From: an uncultured Akkermansia sp.
GTDB taxonomy: Bacteria > Verrucomicrobiota > Verrucomicrobiia > Verrucomicrobiales > Akkermansiaceae
Assembly: GCA_904501975.1 (NCBI GenBank)
Contig: CAJGCZ010000010.1
Coordinates: forward strand, 1-55,546
Length of the DNA: 55,546 nucleotides
Reading direction: 5' to 3'
Below, one piece after another: positions 9,102 to 16,430 of this stretch. A program made the translations under genes and the position numbers. The first letter of the stretch is position 1. Each line of letters starts with the position of its first letter. The notes below the pieces were generated by a model. That model did not search any database, had not been told where the DNA came from, and worked only from the letters and a program-made list of their open reading frames with translations.

Positions 9102-9381
9102 TTGACGCGGAATTAACGAAATGTACAGGAAAGAGGAAGGCTACGCCTGATTCGCGTGGCGAATTCGTACTTTTCCGCTTTGAATGAGCTTATCTTTCGC
9201 GAACCCCTGTTTAAGCCAGAGGAGACGATTTTGAAGCATAGTCCATACGAAAATTCGGATTTCCCGATTTTTCTACTAAGCTGGGAATTATTTACCCTAT
9301 CTTGTCTTAGAAACACTTTCGAGCCGCCCATACATCAGGAAAAGGAGAGGTTTCGTTCAACTCCTTTTCTTGATGTTTTTG
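9102..9381 (+). ncRNA. Candidate plus-strand small RNA in the gap between two defence transcripts
   Basis: The 408-bp gap between the GHKL gene stop (9402) and the SNF2-like helicase start holds no convincing protein gene. A plus-strand intrinsic terminator lies at its right end (15-bp stem with one mismatch, then TTTTT), although both flanking genes are on the minus strand. A weak plus-strand promoter-like sequence (TTGACG at 9102, spacer 16, TACAGG) lies 200 bp upstream. A 77-codon GTG-started frame (9156-9389) exists but has no recognisable domain or ribosome binding site. The simplest reading is an untranslated RNA of roughly 250 nt, or a short ORF. This is inference from the terminator. 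Confidence 0.3.
9333..9380 (+). terminator. Intrinsic terminator facing right in a leftward gene region
   Basis: Stem arms 9333-9347 and 9361-9375 pair over 15 bp with one mismatch; the loop is 13 nt. TTTTTG follows on the plus strand only. It cannot terminate the minus-strand genes on either side. Confidence 0.6.
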
Positions 9382-9401
9382 CTTACTGAAAAAATGAGAC
9401 T

Positions 9402-11480
9402 TTAGAAACAAGGTAAGCCCAATCGGTCGAAAAATGCCCTATTACGCTCCTTGGCAGCTTGCACCAATTTGTTAAATGAAATTATTTCAACCTGAACATT
9501 TAATTGGGTGTTATACGTGTAATAACCGGCGTTGTCTTGCGTTGGCGTGCAGTTGTAATTTTCAAAAGCTCTCCTCATTGAGGGAGTCAAATCACATATA
9601 ATATAAGCGTATTTTCTTATTCCATTGGGTAACTCTATGGGACGCCCCTGAGCTGTGGTCACCTTGTTGTCAGCGATCTTTCGGAAATAATCGTATGTTT
9701 GTTCCAATGGATTTTTTGAATCAGAGGCATCATTCCTCATGGGCTTTTTAAATTCTATGATGGTTAATGCTACGTTGTTTGTAGACAAGGCAGATTCCGA
9801 AACAATCATAGGATTTTCACTCATATCTAATGCTGGTGCATTGTCGGAATTTGGCACTTGCAGAACGCATAAATCGGGCTCTAGGCGCGAAATCGATGAA
9901 GTGATAGGCATGGTGGAAATTGGCCTATCAGATGCAAGGTAGTTATGGAATGCAAGACGTTCGTCAATTACCCATAAATTTGAATCCATTAACTCTATCG
10001 CATCACTCGTTTGTTGCATTGGAAAGATCAGCTGATGGATAACTTTTTCTTTCTCATATTTACCATCAGAATTTCTGTTAAGATATGATTCGAGAAGCTT
10101 TAATACCATATGTCTCTTATGTACATATGCAGCGAGATCTGACGCTTTGGCATCGTCTAGCTCTTTGAGAAATTCTGATACTTTTTCATAATACTCATTC
10201 GCATCCATAGTGTCGGGAGGGGAGAGTAAACGCTCCCCTTCCGCTAATACGGTTGCTTCTCTTTTGTATTGCTCTTTATGTAATTCAGCTTCAATGTCTT
10301 TTTCGCTTGCGTTTGGCGGGAACGTATAGTCACTAGGAAGAGAATTAAGTAGGCGTTTGTATCGAGGTGCCTTATTGTCGACAAAGTCCTGAGCCCTTCG
10401 TCGTCCTTCTGAGCGAATGAAGGCAAGTTCTTCGCTAAGATACTCTTCTATGTTAACTTTGACTTTATTTTCAATAATACGGAAGTTAAGTTCAGGATCT
10501 TCAAAGATTGTTCCGGCATCGTCTTCAAAATCAAAAGCCAATCTATCACCTTGGACGTGTTCATCGAGGTATCTAGAGGAGACATAGCAATGACACACAA
10601 AGGGACCGTTTCCATCTTTTAAATTTCCCCCTATATTTCCCAAAACAGGTAACATTGGGATCTCTTTTACTACTCGTTTATTAGCGCAATATGCAATCTT
10701 TGATTCTCCGGCGAAAGAACCTCTTAGTCTCAGAAGCTCAACATCAAAAGTAAAATCTTTAATTTTAAAAGTTTGTAGAACAGGTTGTTCAGTGTTAAGT
10801 TGTTCATAAAAATCCTGAAGACAGATTCTGTCTGAGTCCTTTTCTTGCAGCTCCTCTTTGAGGGTAATACGTGGCGCTCCATCAGGTCTAATAAAATACC
10901 ACATGCAGTGTTCGAGAATATCTTTTGCTATTGATTCTAACTGCTTATGTGAAGCATTTCGATACTTGGTGTGAAAATTAGTAAGCTCCACAGTTGTTCC
11001 AATTTTTGCATCAGGTGAAGCCTCATATGAATCACCATCTCCCTCAGCAACCCCATCGGGTAATTGAAAAGTAAACTTTCGGCATGCCTTTGTTGCGCCA
11101 TTTTGATAATAGCTTGTTATTCGAGCGTTATCGAAAACCTTCAACCACATAAGCCGACCAATACCACGCCCGCCAAGATGTTCTTTGTGATTTGTATCGA
11201 GCGTTTGAAACGCAGAAAAATTTTCGGCGTTAAATCCAATTCCGCTATCTTGAATTACTATGTCGCAAATATCTCCTAAAATAGGTCTGCCTTTCCTTCC
11301 GTCCGTAAAAGGTAACGTCTCCAATCTTCTGACTGTAATGTCTATGTAATCATCGTCTGTAATTTTACCTTTTTCTTCTATTGCATGAATGGAATTTACC
11401 ACCGCTTCTAGAACAGGCAGCAATCCTTTGGAATAAGGCAAATGAGTATTTCTTATGCGACCAGCTAAGTCAGTTTTCAT
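9402..11480 (-). CDS. GHKL ATPase with C-terminal PD-(D/E)xK nuclease signature
   Basis: 692 residues from the ATG at 11480. The N-terminal Hsp90/MutL/MORC-type ATPase fold shows the N box (E25-x3-N29 in LEAVVNSIHA), DSGIGF and GGRGIGRL. In the C-terminal quarter, EPDLCVLQ (about 535) is followed about 40 residues later by ALTIIEFKKP (about 576), the PD...ExK pattern of restriction-type nucleases. I infer an ATP-gated DNA-cleaving effector, comparable to prokaryotic MORC/MutL-like ATPases known near restriction systems. A TTG 60 nt upstream is rejected as a start because it lies in the -35 box. The gene is AT-richer than its neighbours and lies just upstream of the helicase operon, but with its own promoter. 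Function in defence is inferred from domains and context. Confidence 0.8.
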   Translation of the reverse strand: MKTDLAGRIRNTHLPYSKGLLPVLEAVVNSIHAIEEKGKITDDDYIDITVRRLETLPFTDGRKGRPILGDICDIVIQDSGIGFNAENFSAFQTLDTNHKEHLGGRGIGRLMWLKVFDNARITSYYQNGATKACRKFTFQLPDGVAEGDGDSYEASPDAKIGTTVELTNFHTKYRNASHKQLESIAKDILEHCMWYFIRPDGAPRITLKEELQEKDSDRICLQDFYEQLNTEQPVLQTFKIKDFTFDVELLRLRGSFAGESKIAYCANKRVVKEIPMLPVLGNIGGNLKDGNGPFVCHCYVSSRYLDEHVQGDRLAFDFEDDAGTIFEDPELNFRIIENKVKVNIEEYLSEELAFIRSEGRRRAQDFVDNKAPRYKRLLNSLPSDYTFPPNASEKDIEAELHKEQYKREATVLAEGERLLSPPDTMDANEYYEKVSEFLKELDDAKASDLAAYVHKRHMVLKLLESYLNRNSDGKYEKEKVIHQLIFPMQQTSDAIELMDSNLWVIDERLAFHNYLASDRPISTMPITSSISRLEPDLCVLQVPNSDNAPALDMSENPMIVSESALSTNNVALTIIEFKKPMRNDASDSKNPLEQTYDYFRKIADNKVTTAQGRPIELPNGIRKYAYIICDLTPSMRRAFENYNCTPTQDNAGYYTYNTQLNVQVEIISFNKLVQAAKERNRAFFDRLGLPCF

Positions 11481-11511
11481 GATGAGAAAGGAGAATGGTA
11501 AGACTACGTTT

Positions 11512-11540
11512 ATGATATCATTTCCGAAGGTTGTGAGCAA
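11512..11540 (-). promoter_or_regulatory. Promoter of the GHKL ATPase-nuclease gene
   Basis: TTGCTC (11535-11540), 17-bp spacer, TATCAT (11512-11517) on the minus strand. This gives a leader of about 25 nt before the ATG at 11480 and settles the start choice. Confidence 0.6.
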
Positions 11541-12099
11541 GCACGGACTGTAGGATTTTCATCTTTTCCTGCCCGCCGGGATCATAGTGACAGCTTCTCT
11601 TACATGACACGGCGATAAACTACCTCTAATCAAGCAGCGCTGCCGAGATCACCGGCGGGAGAGGATTCTTGCCAGTTCTTGTTTCACAAGCTGGGTATAG
11701 GTCTTGGCGCATTCATATGACTCCTGCAAGTCTTTCAGATTGCTCTCGCGGCTATGGATATCCTTCTGGATTGTCACGCATAGCCCGGAAGGTTCTTCCC
11801 CTGGTGGATCACACTCATTACACCGGGAAGACAAAGAGCACCACATGTTACATACCAACCTCACACAAAGCAGTTATGTATATCCGAAATTACGATGAAG
11901 CACAATACGAGCTTGTCGGCAGCAAGCTTGCAGCTGATACCATGGTGTATCGTATCACCTCCCTTGGTCTCATAGCCATGTGACTAATTCAGCCAAGACA
12001 AAAAGAAGACTTCCCAGAGCTGCTACTCGGGAGGTCTTTGGAAAAAGTTTCGCACCAGCCCCCGGAGGAGGCACAGGAAGAGGCTCGGTGGCGTACAAC
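11541..12099. other. Gene-free stretch between the defence island and the tRNA genes
   Basis: About 560 bp without a gene I can support. Short frames on both strands (for example 11669-11983 plus and 11649-11864 minus) overlap each other, lack ribosome binding sites and match no family I know. An interrupted inverted repeat (arms 11572-11583 and 11647-11659, 12 of 13 positions paired) lies beside the GHKL gene. The stretch may be debris from island insertion next to tRNA-Pro. Confidence 0.5.
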
Positions 12100-12103
12100 A
12101 AAA

Positions 12104-12143
12104 AACGCGCTGTAGCGAAGCGAGGTGCTTGCAATAGCGCGTT
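12104..12143 (-). terminator. Intrinsic terminator of the tRNA transcript
   Basis: An 8-bp perfect stem (12136-12143 with 12104-12111) is followed on the minus strand by TTTTTTG. It lies 20 nt past the 3' end of tRNA-Pro. Confidence 0.75.
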
Positions 12144-12162
12144 AGAGAATAAGAAAAACAAA

Positions 12163-12236
12163 TCAGGGCGACAGGATTCGAACCTGCGACATCCAGCTCC
12201 CAAAGCTGGCGCTCTACCAGGCTGAGCTACGCCCTG
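12163..12236 (-). tRNA. tRNA-Pro(TGG)
   Basis: A complete cloverleaf can be folded: 7-bp acceptor stem CAGGGCG/CGCCCTG, D arm GCTC...GAGC, anticodon stem CCAGC/GCTGG with loop TTTGGGA (anticodon TGG), and T arm around GGTTCGAATCC. The discriminator is A and CCA is not encoded. It is transcribed after tRNA-Phe from one promoter. The 3' end faces the defence island, the usual side for tRNA-targeted integration. Confidence 0.95.
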
Positions 12237-12271
12237 AAGAGAAAAGACGTGTCATGTAGACACAAAAAGAG

Positions 12272-12344
12272 TGGCTCGGGACGGGTTCGAACCGCCGACA
12301 CGCGGATTTTCAATCCGCTGCTCTACCAACTGAGCTACCGAGCC
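12272..12344 (-). tRNA. tRNA-Phe(GAA)
   Basis: Acceptor stem GGCTCGG/CCGAGCC, D arm GCTC...GAGC, anticodon stem GCGGA/TCCGC with loop TTGAAAA (anticodon GAA), T arm with GGTTCGAACC, discriminator A, no encoded CCA. It is first in a two-tRNA transcript with tRNA-Pro 35 nt downstream. Confidence 0.95.
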
Positions 12345-12380
12345 ACTTACCGCAGACCGTTGTTTACGGGGTGCGAGGGA

Positions 12381-12409
12381 AGTATACACATATTTTAGAC
12401 GTTTGGCAA
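12381..12409 (-). promoter_or_regulatory. Promoter of the tRNA-Phe/tRNA-Pro transcript
   Basis: TTGCCA (12404-12409), 17-bp spacer, TATACT (12381-12386) on the minus strand, followed by the GC-rich TCCCTCGC. It uses the same CTTGCCAAA form of the -35 region as several protein genes here. Confidence 0.8.
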
Positions 12410-12513
12410 GTAAAAAATGAATAAATTTTCACTTTTTTTATTTCATTTTTCATAACCCATTGATAAATTAGCAAAACAAATTTTCAATTTTATGTAGTGC
12501 TCAGATATTTTAC

Positions 12514-12542
12514 TTGCCAAAGCGGGGTGCGGCAGGCATAAT
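12514..12542 (+). promoter_or_regulatory. Promoter of the small protein gene at 12549 (leaderless type)
   Basis: TTGCCA (12514-12519), 17-bp spacer, CATAAT (12537-12542). Only 6 nt separate the -10 box from the ATG at 12549, so transcription should begin at or next to the start codon. Confidence 0.7.
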
Positions 12543-12548
12543 TTGAGC

Positions 12549-13190
12549 ATGAACGCGACATGGAGTCTTTTACCGGCCATTTGTATGGCGGCCACAGCAG
12601 ATGAGGGCACAAACGCCCTTTTCTATCGCTTGGCTAACGAATGCTGTAGCTTGGCAGAAGCCATACAAGACACCGCGAGTGCCGACCGGCATGCCGCTCC
12701 ACTTAAAACAAGGGGCAGCGTTATGCTGTGGATAGGCACGACAGCTGCGTTTAAGGGAGGCGATGTGGAGCCGGATGAAGCGCTACAAGATAAATTGCTT
12801 GCTGAGGTGCAGCGCATTAAAGCCGCGGATTTTTACGGCTCGCGTATCATGATAGCCGCCTACGAAGAAGATAAGCTTGCCTCCCTGCCCCCGCCCACGG
12901 AAGAGGAGAAAGCACGCGTGCGCGGGCAACTCATCGACCTCTTGAAATCGACAATTCAACAAGCGGGCGGTATCAACAACAAAGAGAGAGCAGAGACGTA
13001 TGCGCTTGACCGTGCCGCAGCCCTACTCATGGCACGCTACGCGATGCGAGCCGAGCTCATTCAGCCGACAAGTGATGCGGGGCTTCAGCAGCTTTTGCGG
13101 GCTTTGCACGAGGCAGACTCCGCCGTGAAAGCGCGCGCGAAGGAGCATGGCTATTATGGCGCGAGGATTGTAACAGAACTTCTCCGCTAA
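12549..13190 (+). CDS. Unknown protein with an IKAADFYGS motif
   Basis: 213 residues, no family recognised. The start is the ATG at 12549; an in-frame TTG at 12543 is less likely given the promoter position. The N-terminus is moderately hydrophobic (MNATWSLLPAICMAATA) but lacks a basic residue, so a signal peptide is doubtful. Near residue 92 it has RIKAADFYGSRIMIAAY and at the C-terminus a second, related GYYGARIVTELL. The same IKAADYYGS pattern recurs in the secreted protein at 54845, which suggests a small undescribed family. The rest is predicted mostly helical, with no cysteine-rich or catalytic signature. It stands between the tRNAs and an OppD-like gene, 33 nt upstream of the latter. 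Confidence 0.75.
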   Translation: MNATWSLLPAICMAATADEGTNALFYRLANECCSLAEAIQDTASADRHAAPLKTRGSVMLWIGTTAAFKGGDVEPDEALQDKLLAEVQRIKAADFYGSRIMIAAYEEDKLASLPPPTEEEKARVRGQLIDLLKSTIQQAGGINNKERAETYALDRAAALLMARYAMRAELIQPTSDAGLQQLLRALHEADSAVKARAKEHGYYGARIVTELLR

Positions 13191-13223
13191 CAGCAGACAC
13201 GCACCCACTATACGCGATTTCTC

Positions 13224-14195
13224 ATGTTGCAGGTAAAAGATTTAAGTGTCGAGTTTCGGAGCCGCGCCGGCACCGTCTACGCGGTCAACAAGGTGAGCTT
13301 TGATATTAAAGCGGGCGAAACGCTGGGGATTGTAGGCGAAAGCGGCTCCGGCAAATCGGTGACATGCTCTGCCCTCATGGGTCTTTTGCCCAAGCCCCCG
13401 GCTTGGATTCCGGAGACAGCTCAGGCGACTTTTGAAGGGAGGGACTTGCTGAAACTGAATGAGAAAGAGTTATCCACCTTGCGAGGAAACCGCATCTCGA
13501 TGATTTTTCAGGATCCGATGACGAGCCTGAACCCGTGCATGGCCATAGGCGACCAAGTGGCCGAGCCCTTGGTAATTCACCGTGGCATGAAATGGAAAGA
13601 AGCACGCGCCCTCGCGGTGGAAGAGTTGGCGCGTGTAGGCATACCGAATCCCGCAGAGCGTGCTGCCTGCTATCCGCATGAGTTTTCCGGCGGCATGAGG
13701 CAGCGTGTGATGATTGCCATGGCGCTGGTAACGCGTCCGCAGTTGCTGATTGCCGATGAACCGACCACGGCGCTGGACGTAACCGTGCAAAAGCAGGTAC
13801 TGGATTTATTGCAGGCACGCCAGCAAGAACTGGGCACGGCGATTATTCTCATTACGCATGATTTGGGCGTGGTGAAACAATATGCCCACCGTATTCAGGT
13901 AATGTATGCCGGTAGCATTTTGGAAAGCGCCCCCGCCCAAGAGCTGATTGAGCACCCGCGCCATGCCTACACGCGCGCCCTCATGGCGTCTATTCCGTCG
14001 GCACACGCCAAAGGCTGCCGCTTGCAGACGATTCCGGGCTTGCCCCCTTCCCTTAAAGAGCCGGTGCGCGGCTGCACCTTTAAGCCACGCAACATATCCG
14101 GTAAGCCCGAGCTGTGCCTGACCGACCGCGTGCCGGAGCTCATCGAAATATCCCCCAACCATTGGGTACGCAACTGCCCGGGCTGCGTGGAATGA
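13224..14195 (+). CDS. Oligopeptide ABC transporter ATP-binding protein, OppD/DppD type (orphan)
   Basis: 323 residues. It supplies ATP-driven peptide (or nickel) import on the cytoplasmic face. Walker A GESGSGKS (about 38-45), Q-loop FQDPMTSLNP, signature FSGGMRQRV, Walker B LLIADEPTTALDVT, H-loop ITHDLG. The C-terminal oligopeptide-transporter extension starts near 230. Four cysteines remain there (GCTFKPRN...LC...NCPGC), but the second conserved Cys of the usual CxFxxRC pattern is Asn. No permease, binding protein or OppF partner is adjacent, so its permease must be elsewhere. The ATG at 13224 has no clear Shine-Dalgarno. Confidence 0.9.
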   Translation: MLQVKDLSVEFRSRAGTVYAVNKVSFDIKAGETLGIVGESGSGKSVTCSALMGLLPKPPAWIPETAQATFEGRDLLKLNEKELSTLRGNRISMIFQDPMTSLNPCMAIGDQVAEPLVIHRGMKWKEARALAVEELARVGIPNPAERAACYPHEFSGGMRQRVMIAMALVTRPQLLIADEPTTALDVTVQKQVLDLLQARQQELGTAIILITHDLGVVKQYAHRIQVMYAGSILESAPAQELIEHPRHAYTRALMASIPSAHAKGCRLQTIPGLPPSLKEPVRGCTFKPRNISGKPELCLTDRVPELIEISPNHWVRNCPGCVE

Positions 14196-14320
14196 TGTTG
14201 GATGTTTGATTTACGTTAGGAGGAAGCTTGGCTGCACAACTAACAACTGACACTTAACGCATTACTTTCAATACCCAACATCCAACATTCAACCTCCCGA
14301 GGGTTTGGGCAAAATATGGA

Positions 14321-14348
14321 TTGCAATTCTGAAAAAAGGGTGTATACT
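14321..14348 (+). promoter_or_regulatory. Promoter of the ABC-F gene (leaderless type)
   Basis: TTGCAA (14321-14326), 16-bp spacer, TATACT (14343-14348). The ATG follows after 8 nt (ATCCGCGC), so the predicted leader is 0-3 nt. Confidence 0.75.
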
Positions 14349-14356
14349 ATCCGCGC

Positions 14357-15961
14357 ATGCTGACCATCAAGAAACTGACAAAAGCCCACGCCGGACGCAC
14401 CTTGTTCTTTGAGACGGAACTCATCGTTAACTGGGGCGAGCGCATTGCCTTGGTTGGCCCCAACGGCGCCGGTAAATCCACCCTTTTCCGCATGATTTTG
14501 GGGCAAGACACCCCGGATGAGGGTCAGATTATCATGGATGAATACGGGCTTGTCGGTTATCTGCCGCAGGAGGCAGGCGACCCCTCCGACCGCACGGTGC
14601 TGGAGATTGCCATGAGCATTACCCCGGAGATGGGTGAAGCGATTCGCACGATTCAGCTGTGCGATGCTAAGGGCGACAACTCCAGCGATGATTATGCGCA
14701 TGCTATGGATATTTTCATTGCCAACAACGGCTACCAGTTGGAGCCGAAGGCCAAGCGTATTCTGAAGGGTCTTGCCTTTAAGGATGAGGATTTTCACCGC
14801 CCTGCCCGCGAGATGAGTGGTGGCTGGGTCATGCGTGCCCATTTGGCGCAGCTGCTGGTGGCCGAGCCGGATTTGCTGATGCTGGACGAACCGACGAACC
14901 ACTTGGACCTCATGAGCTTGCTGTGGCTGCGCCGCTACCTCATGAATTACCCCGGTGCCATCTTCATGATTTCTCACGACCGCGATTTCATGGATGAGTT
15001 GGTGGAGACGGTTTACGACATTGAGAACCAAGAGTTGGTGCGCTACACGGGCAACTACTCCCGATTCTTGGAGCTGAAGGAACAACGTTACGAGATTTTG
15101 CTCGCAGCCTGGCGTAACCAGCAGCGAGAGATTGCACACATTGAGTCCTTTATCGACCGCTTCCGCTCTGTGGCTTCTAAGGCTGCCCAGGTGCAGAGCC
15201 GCATTAAGCAGTTGGAGAAAATCCGCCGTATTGAAAAACCGAAGCAAGCCCGCCGCATGTTCAAGTTTATCTTCCCGCAGCCGCCGCGCGCTATGCAGCG
15301 CGTGATGGAGCTGGAGAAAGTGGGCCAGAGCTACGGCGAGAAGCGCATTTACAAGAATTTGGATTTGCTGATTGAGCGTGGCGACCGCATTGTACTGGTG
15401 GGTCCCAATGGCGCAGGCAAATCCACCCTGCTGAAGATTTTGGCCGGTGTGGTACCAATTGATGAAGGCACCCGCACCTTGGGCACAACAACGCGCATTG
15501 GCTACTTCTCGCAGATGCGCTCGGAGAACCTGACGCCGAACTTCACGGTGCTGGAGGAAATTATGAATGCCGACCCGGAGCTGCGCGAGGAGGAAGCCCG
15601 TGCCGTGCTGGGTTCCTTCATGTTCCGAAAGCTGGACTGCGAGAAGCGTGTAGAGGTGCTCAGCGGTGGTGAAAAATCACGCCTCAGCTTGGTGAAGTTC
15701 TTGGTAAATCCGCCGAACCTGCTGCTCATGGACGAGCCGACCACACACCTCGACATCATGAGTGTGGAGGCCTTGGCTCAAGCTCTTAAGCGCTATGAAG
15801 GCACATTGGTGTTCATTTCTCACGACGTGCACTTTATTCGCGCCCTTGCAGAAAAGACGCTGCACATTGCCCATGGCACCGTTACCCCCTACGCCGGCGG
15901 TTATGATTACTATCTGGAAAAATCCGGCCTGATGGATAACCCGGATGCCATGAATATGTAA
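14357..15961 (+). CDS. ABC-F family ribosome-associated ATPase (YbiT-like)
   Basis: 534 residues, close to the size of E. coli YbiT (530). Two ABC domains without membrane segments: Walker A GPNGAGKST in each half (about 36 and 350), signatures MSGGWVMRAHL and LSGGEKSRLSL, Walker B LLMLDEPTNHLD and LLLMDEPTTHLD, and a charged linker between them (about 235-320) that binds near the ribosomal E site in this family. Family members modulate translation elongation or rescue stalled ribosomes. The second domain reads TTHLD where TNHLD is usual. It is monocistronic, with its own promoter and a GC-rich hairpin after the stop. No Shine-Dalgarno can exist in the 8-nt gap to the -10 box. Confidence 0.93.
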   Translation: MLTIKKLTKAHAGRTLFFETELIVNWGERIALVGPNGAGKSTLFRMILGQDTPDEGQIIMDEYGLVGYLPQEAGDPSDRTVLEIAMSITPEMGEAIRTIQLCDAKGDNSSDDYAHAMDIFIANNGYQLEPKAKRILKGLAFKDEDFHRPAREMSGGWVMRAHLAQLLVAEPDLLMLDEPTNHLDLMSLLWLRRYLMNYPGAIFMISHDRDFMDELVETVYDIENQELVRYTGNYSRFLELKEQRYEILLAAWRNQQREIAHIESFIDRFRSVASKAAQVQSRIKQLEKIRRIEKPKQARRMFKFIFPQPPRAMQRVMELEKVGQSYGEKRIYKNLDLLIERGDRIVLVGPNGAGKSTLLKILAGVVPIDEGTRTLGTTTRIGYFSQMRSENLTPNFTVLEEIMNADPELREEEARAVLGSFMFRKLDCEKRVEVLSGGEKSRLSLVKFLVNPPNLLLMDEPTTHLDIMSVEALAQALKRYEGTLVFISHDVHFIRALAEKTLHIAHGTVTPYAGGYDYYLEKSGLMDNPDAMNM

Positions 15962-15964
15962 GGT

Positions 15965-15997
15965 CCTTGCCCGTGTGCCATCAGGCCCGGGGCAAGG
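15965..15997 (+). terminator. Terminator-like hairpin after the ABC-F gene
   Basis: An 8-bp stem CCTTGCCC/GGGCAAGG (15965-15972 with 15990-15997) starts right after the stop codon. A weak T-tract (ATTTTTA) comes about 8 nt later, so termination efficiency is uncertain. Confidence 0.5.
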
Positions 15998-16024
15998 TGC
16001 CCAATTTTTACGCTAAATGGGAGT

Positions 16025-16232
16025 TTGTAGAAGTACGAGGGACGAATTCCGACATACGAATTTGTGAGTTCCGCGCCTTACGGCGCAAAGATAGCAAAGC
16101 TCAGCATAAGCTGTCGCCCGCGCCTTGAGCGCGGAATGCGAGGGCGGTAAAGAGTCTGGGCTTTACCCCTCGTGCGGAGATGATGACTAACAATCAGCCC
16201 CCGTGCAACGGGTGGCTCAGTGGGTAACAAAA
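16025..16232 (+). repeat. Hairpin-mosaic repeat element, copy A
   Basis: Fills most of the 470-bp gap before the cytochrome gene. Its first ~85 bp (16027-16112) are nearly identical, in reverse complement, to 22233-22322. Then come short hairpins of the form CCGCGC-loop-GCGCGG and an end similar in both copies (CCCGTGCAACGGGTGGC). No reading frame is conserved between the copies, so it is probably a non-coding mobile or recombinogenic repeat. It belongs to no family I can name. Confidence 0.8.
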
Positions 16233-16376
16233 AATTGCCGTTTTGCCTAAAAAATCACCTTTGGCACCCCTCATCCACTTTCAACATTCAACTTTCAATA
16301 TTCAACATCACCGTTTCTGAAGCAGCTCAAACTTGAGCAACTGTGCAGATTTAAGCGCAACAGGCGTAATTCCAGC

Positions 16377-16404
16377 TTGAATTGTGGGAAAAATATGTTA
16401 AAGT
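16377..16404 (+). promoter_or_regulatory. Probable promoter of the cytochrome c peroxidase gene
   Basis: TTGAAT (16377-16382), 16-bp spacer, TAAAGT (16399-16404), giving a leader of about 20 nt before the ATG at 16431. Confidence 0.45.
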
Positions 16405-16430
16405 AGTATGGTACATACGACGCGTTACAT

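Noticed and set aside
11649..11983. Short ORFs on both strands before the tRNA genes
   Set aside because: They overlap each other, have no ribosome binding site or promoter and match no family; left as unexplained DNA.
14192..14294. Inverted pair around TGTTGGATGTT after the OppD-like gene
   Set aside because: Only about 11-12 bp match, 70 bp apart, with related AT-rich words also near 16280; too short to call an element or terminator.
15965..16376. Possible regulatory RNA in the gap before the cytochrome gene
   Set aside because: The structure is explained by the repeat element, which recurs inverted at 22.2 kb beside an unrelated gene.
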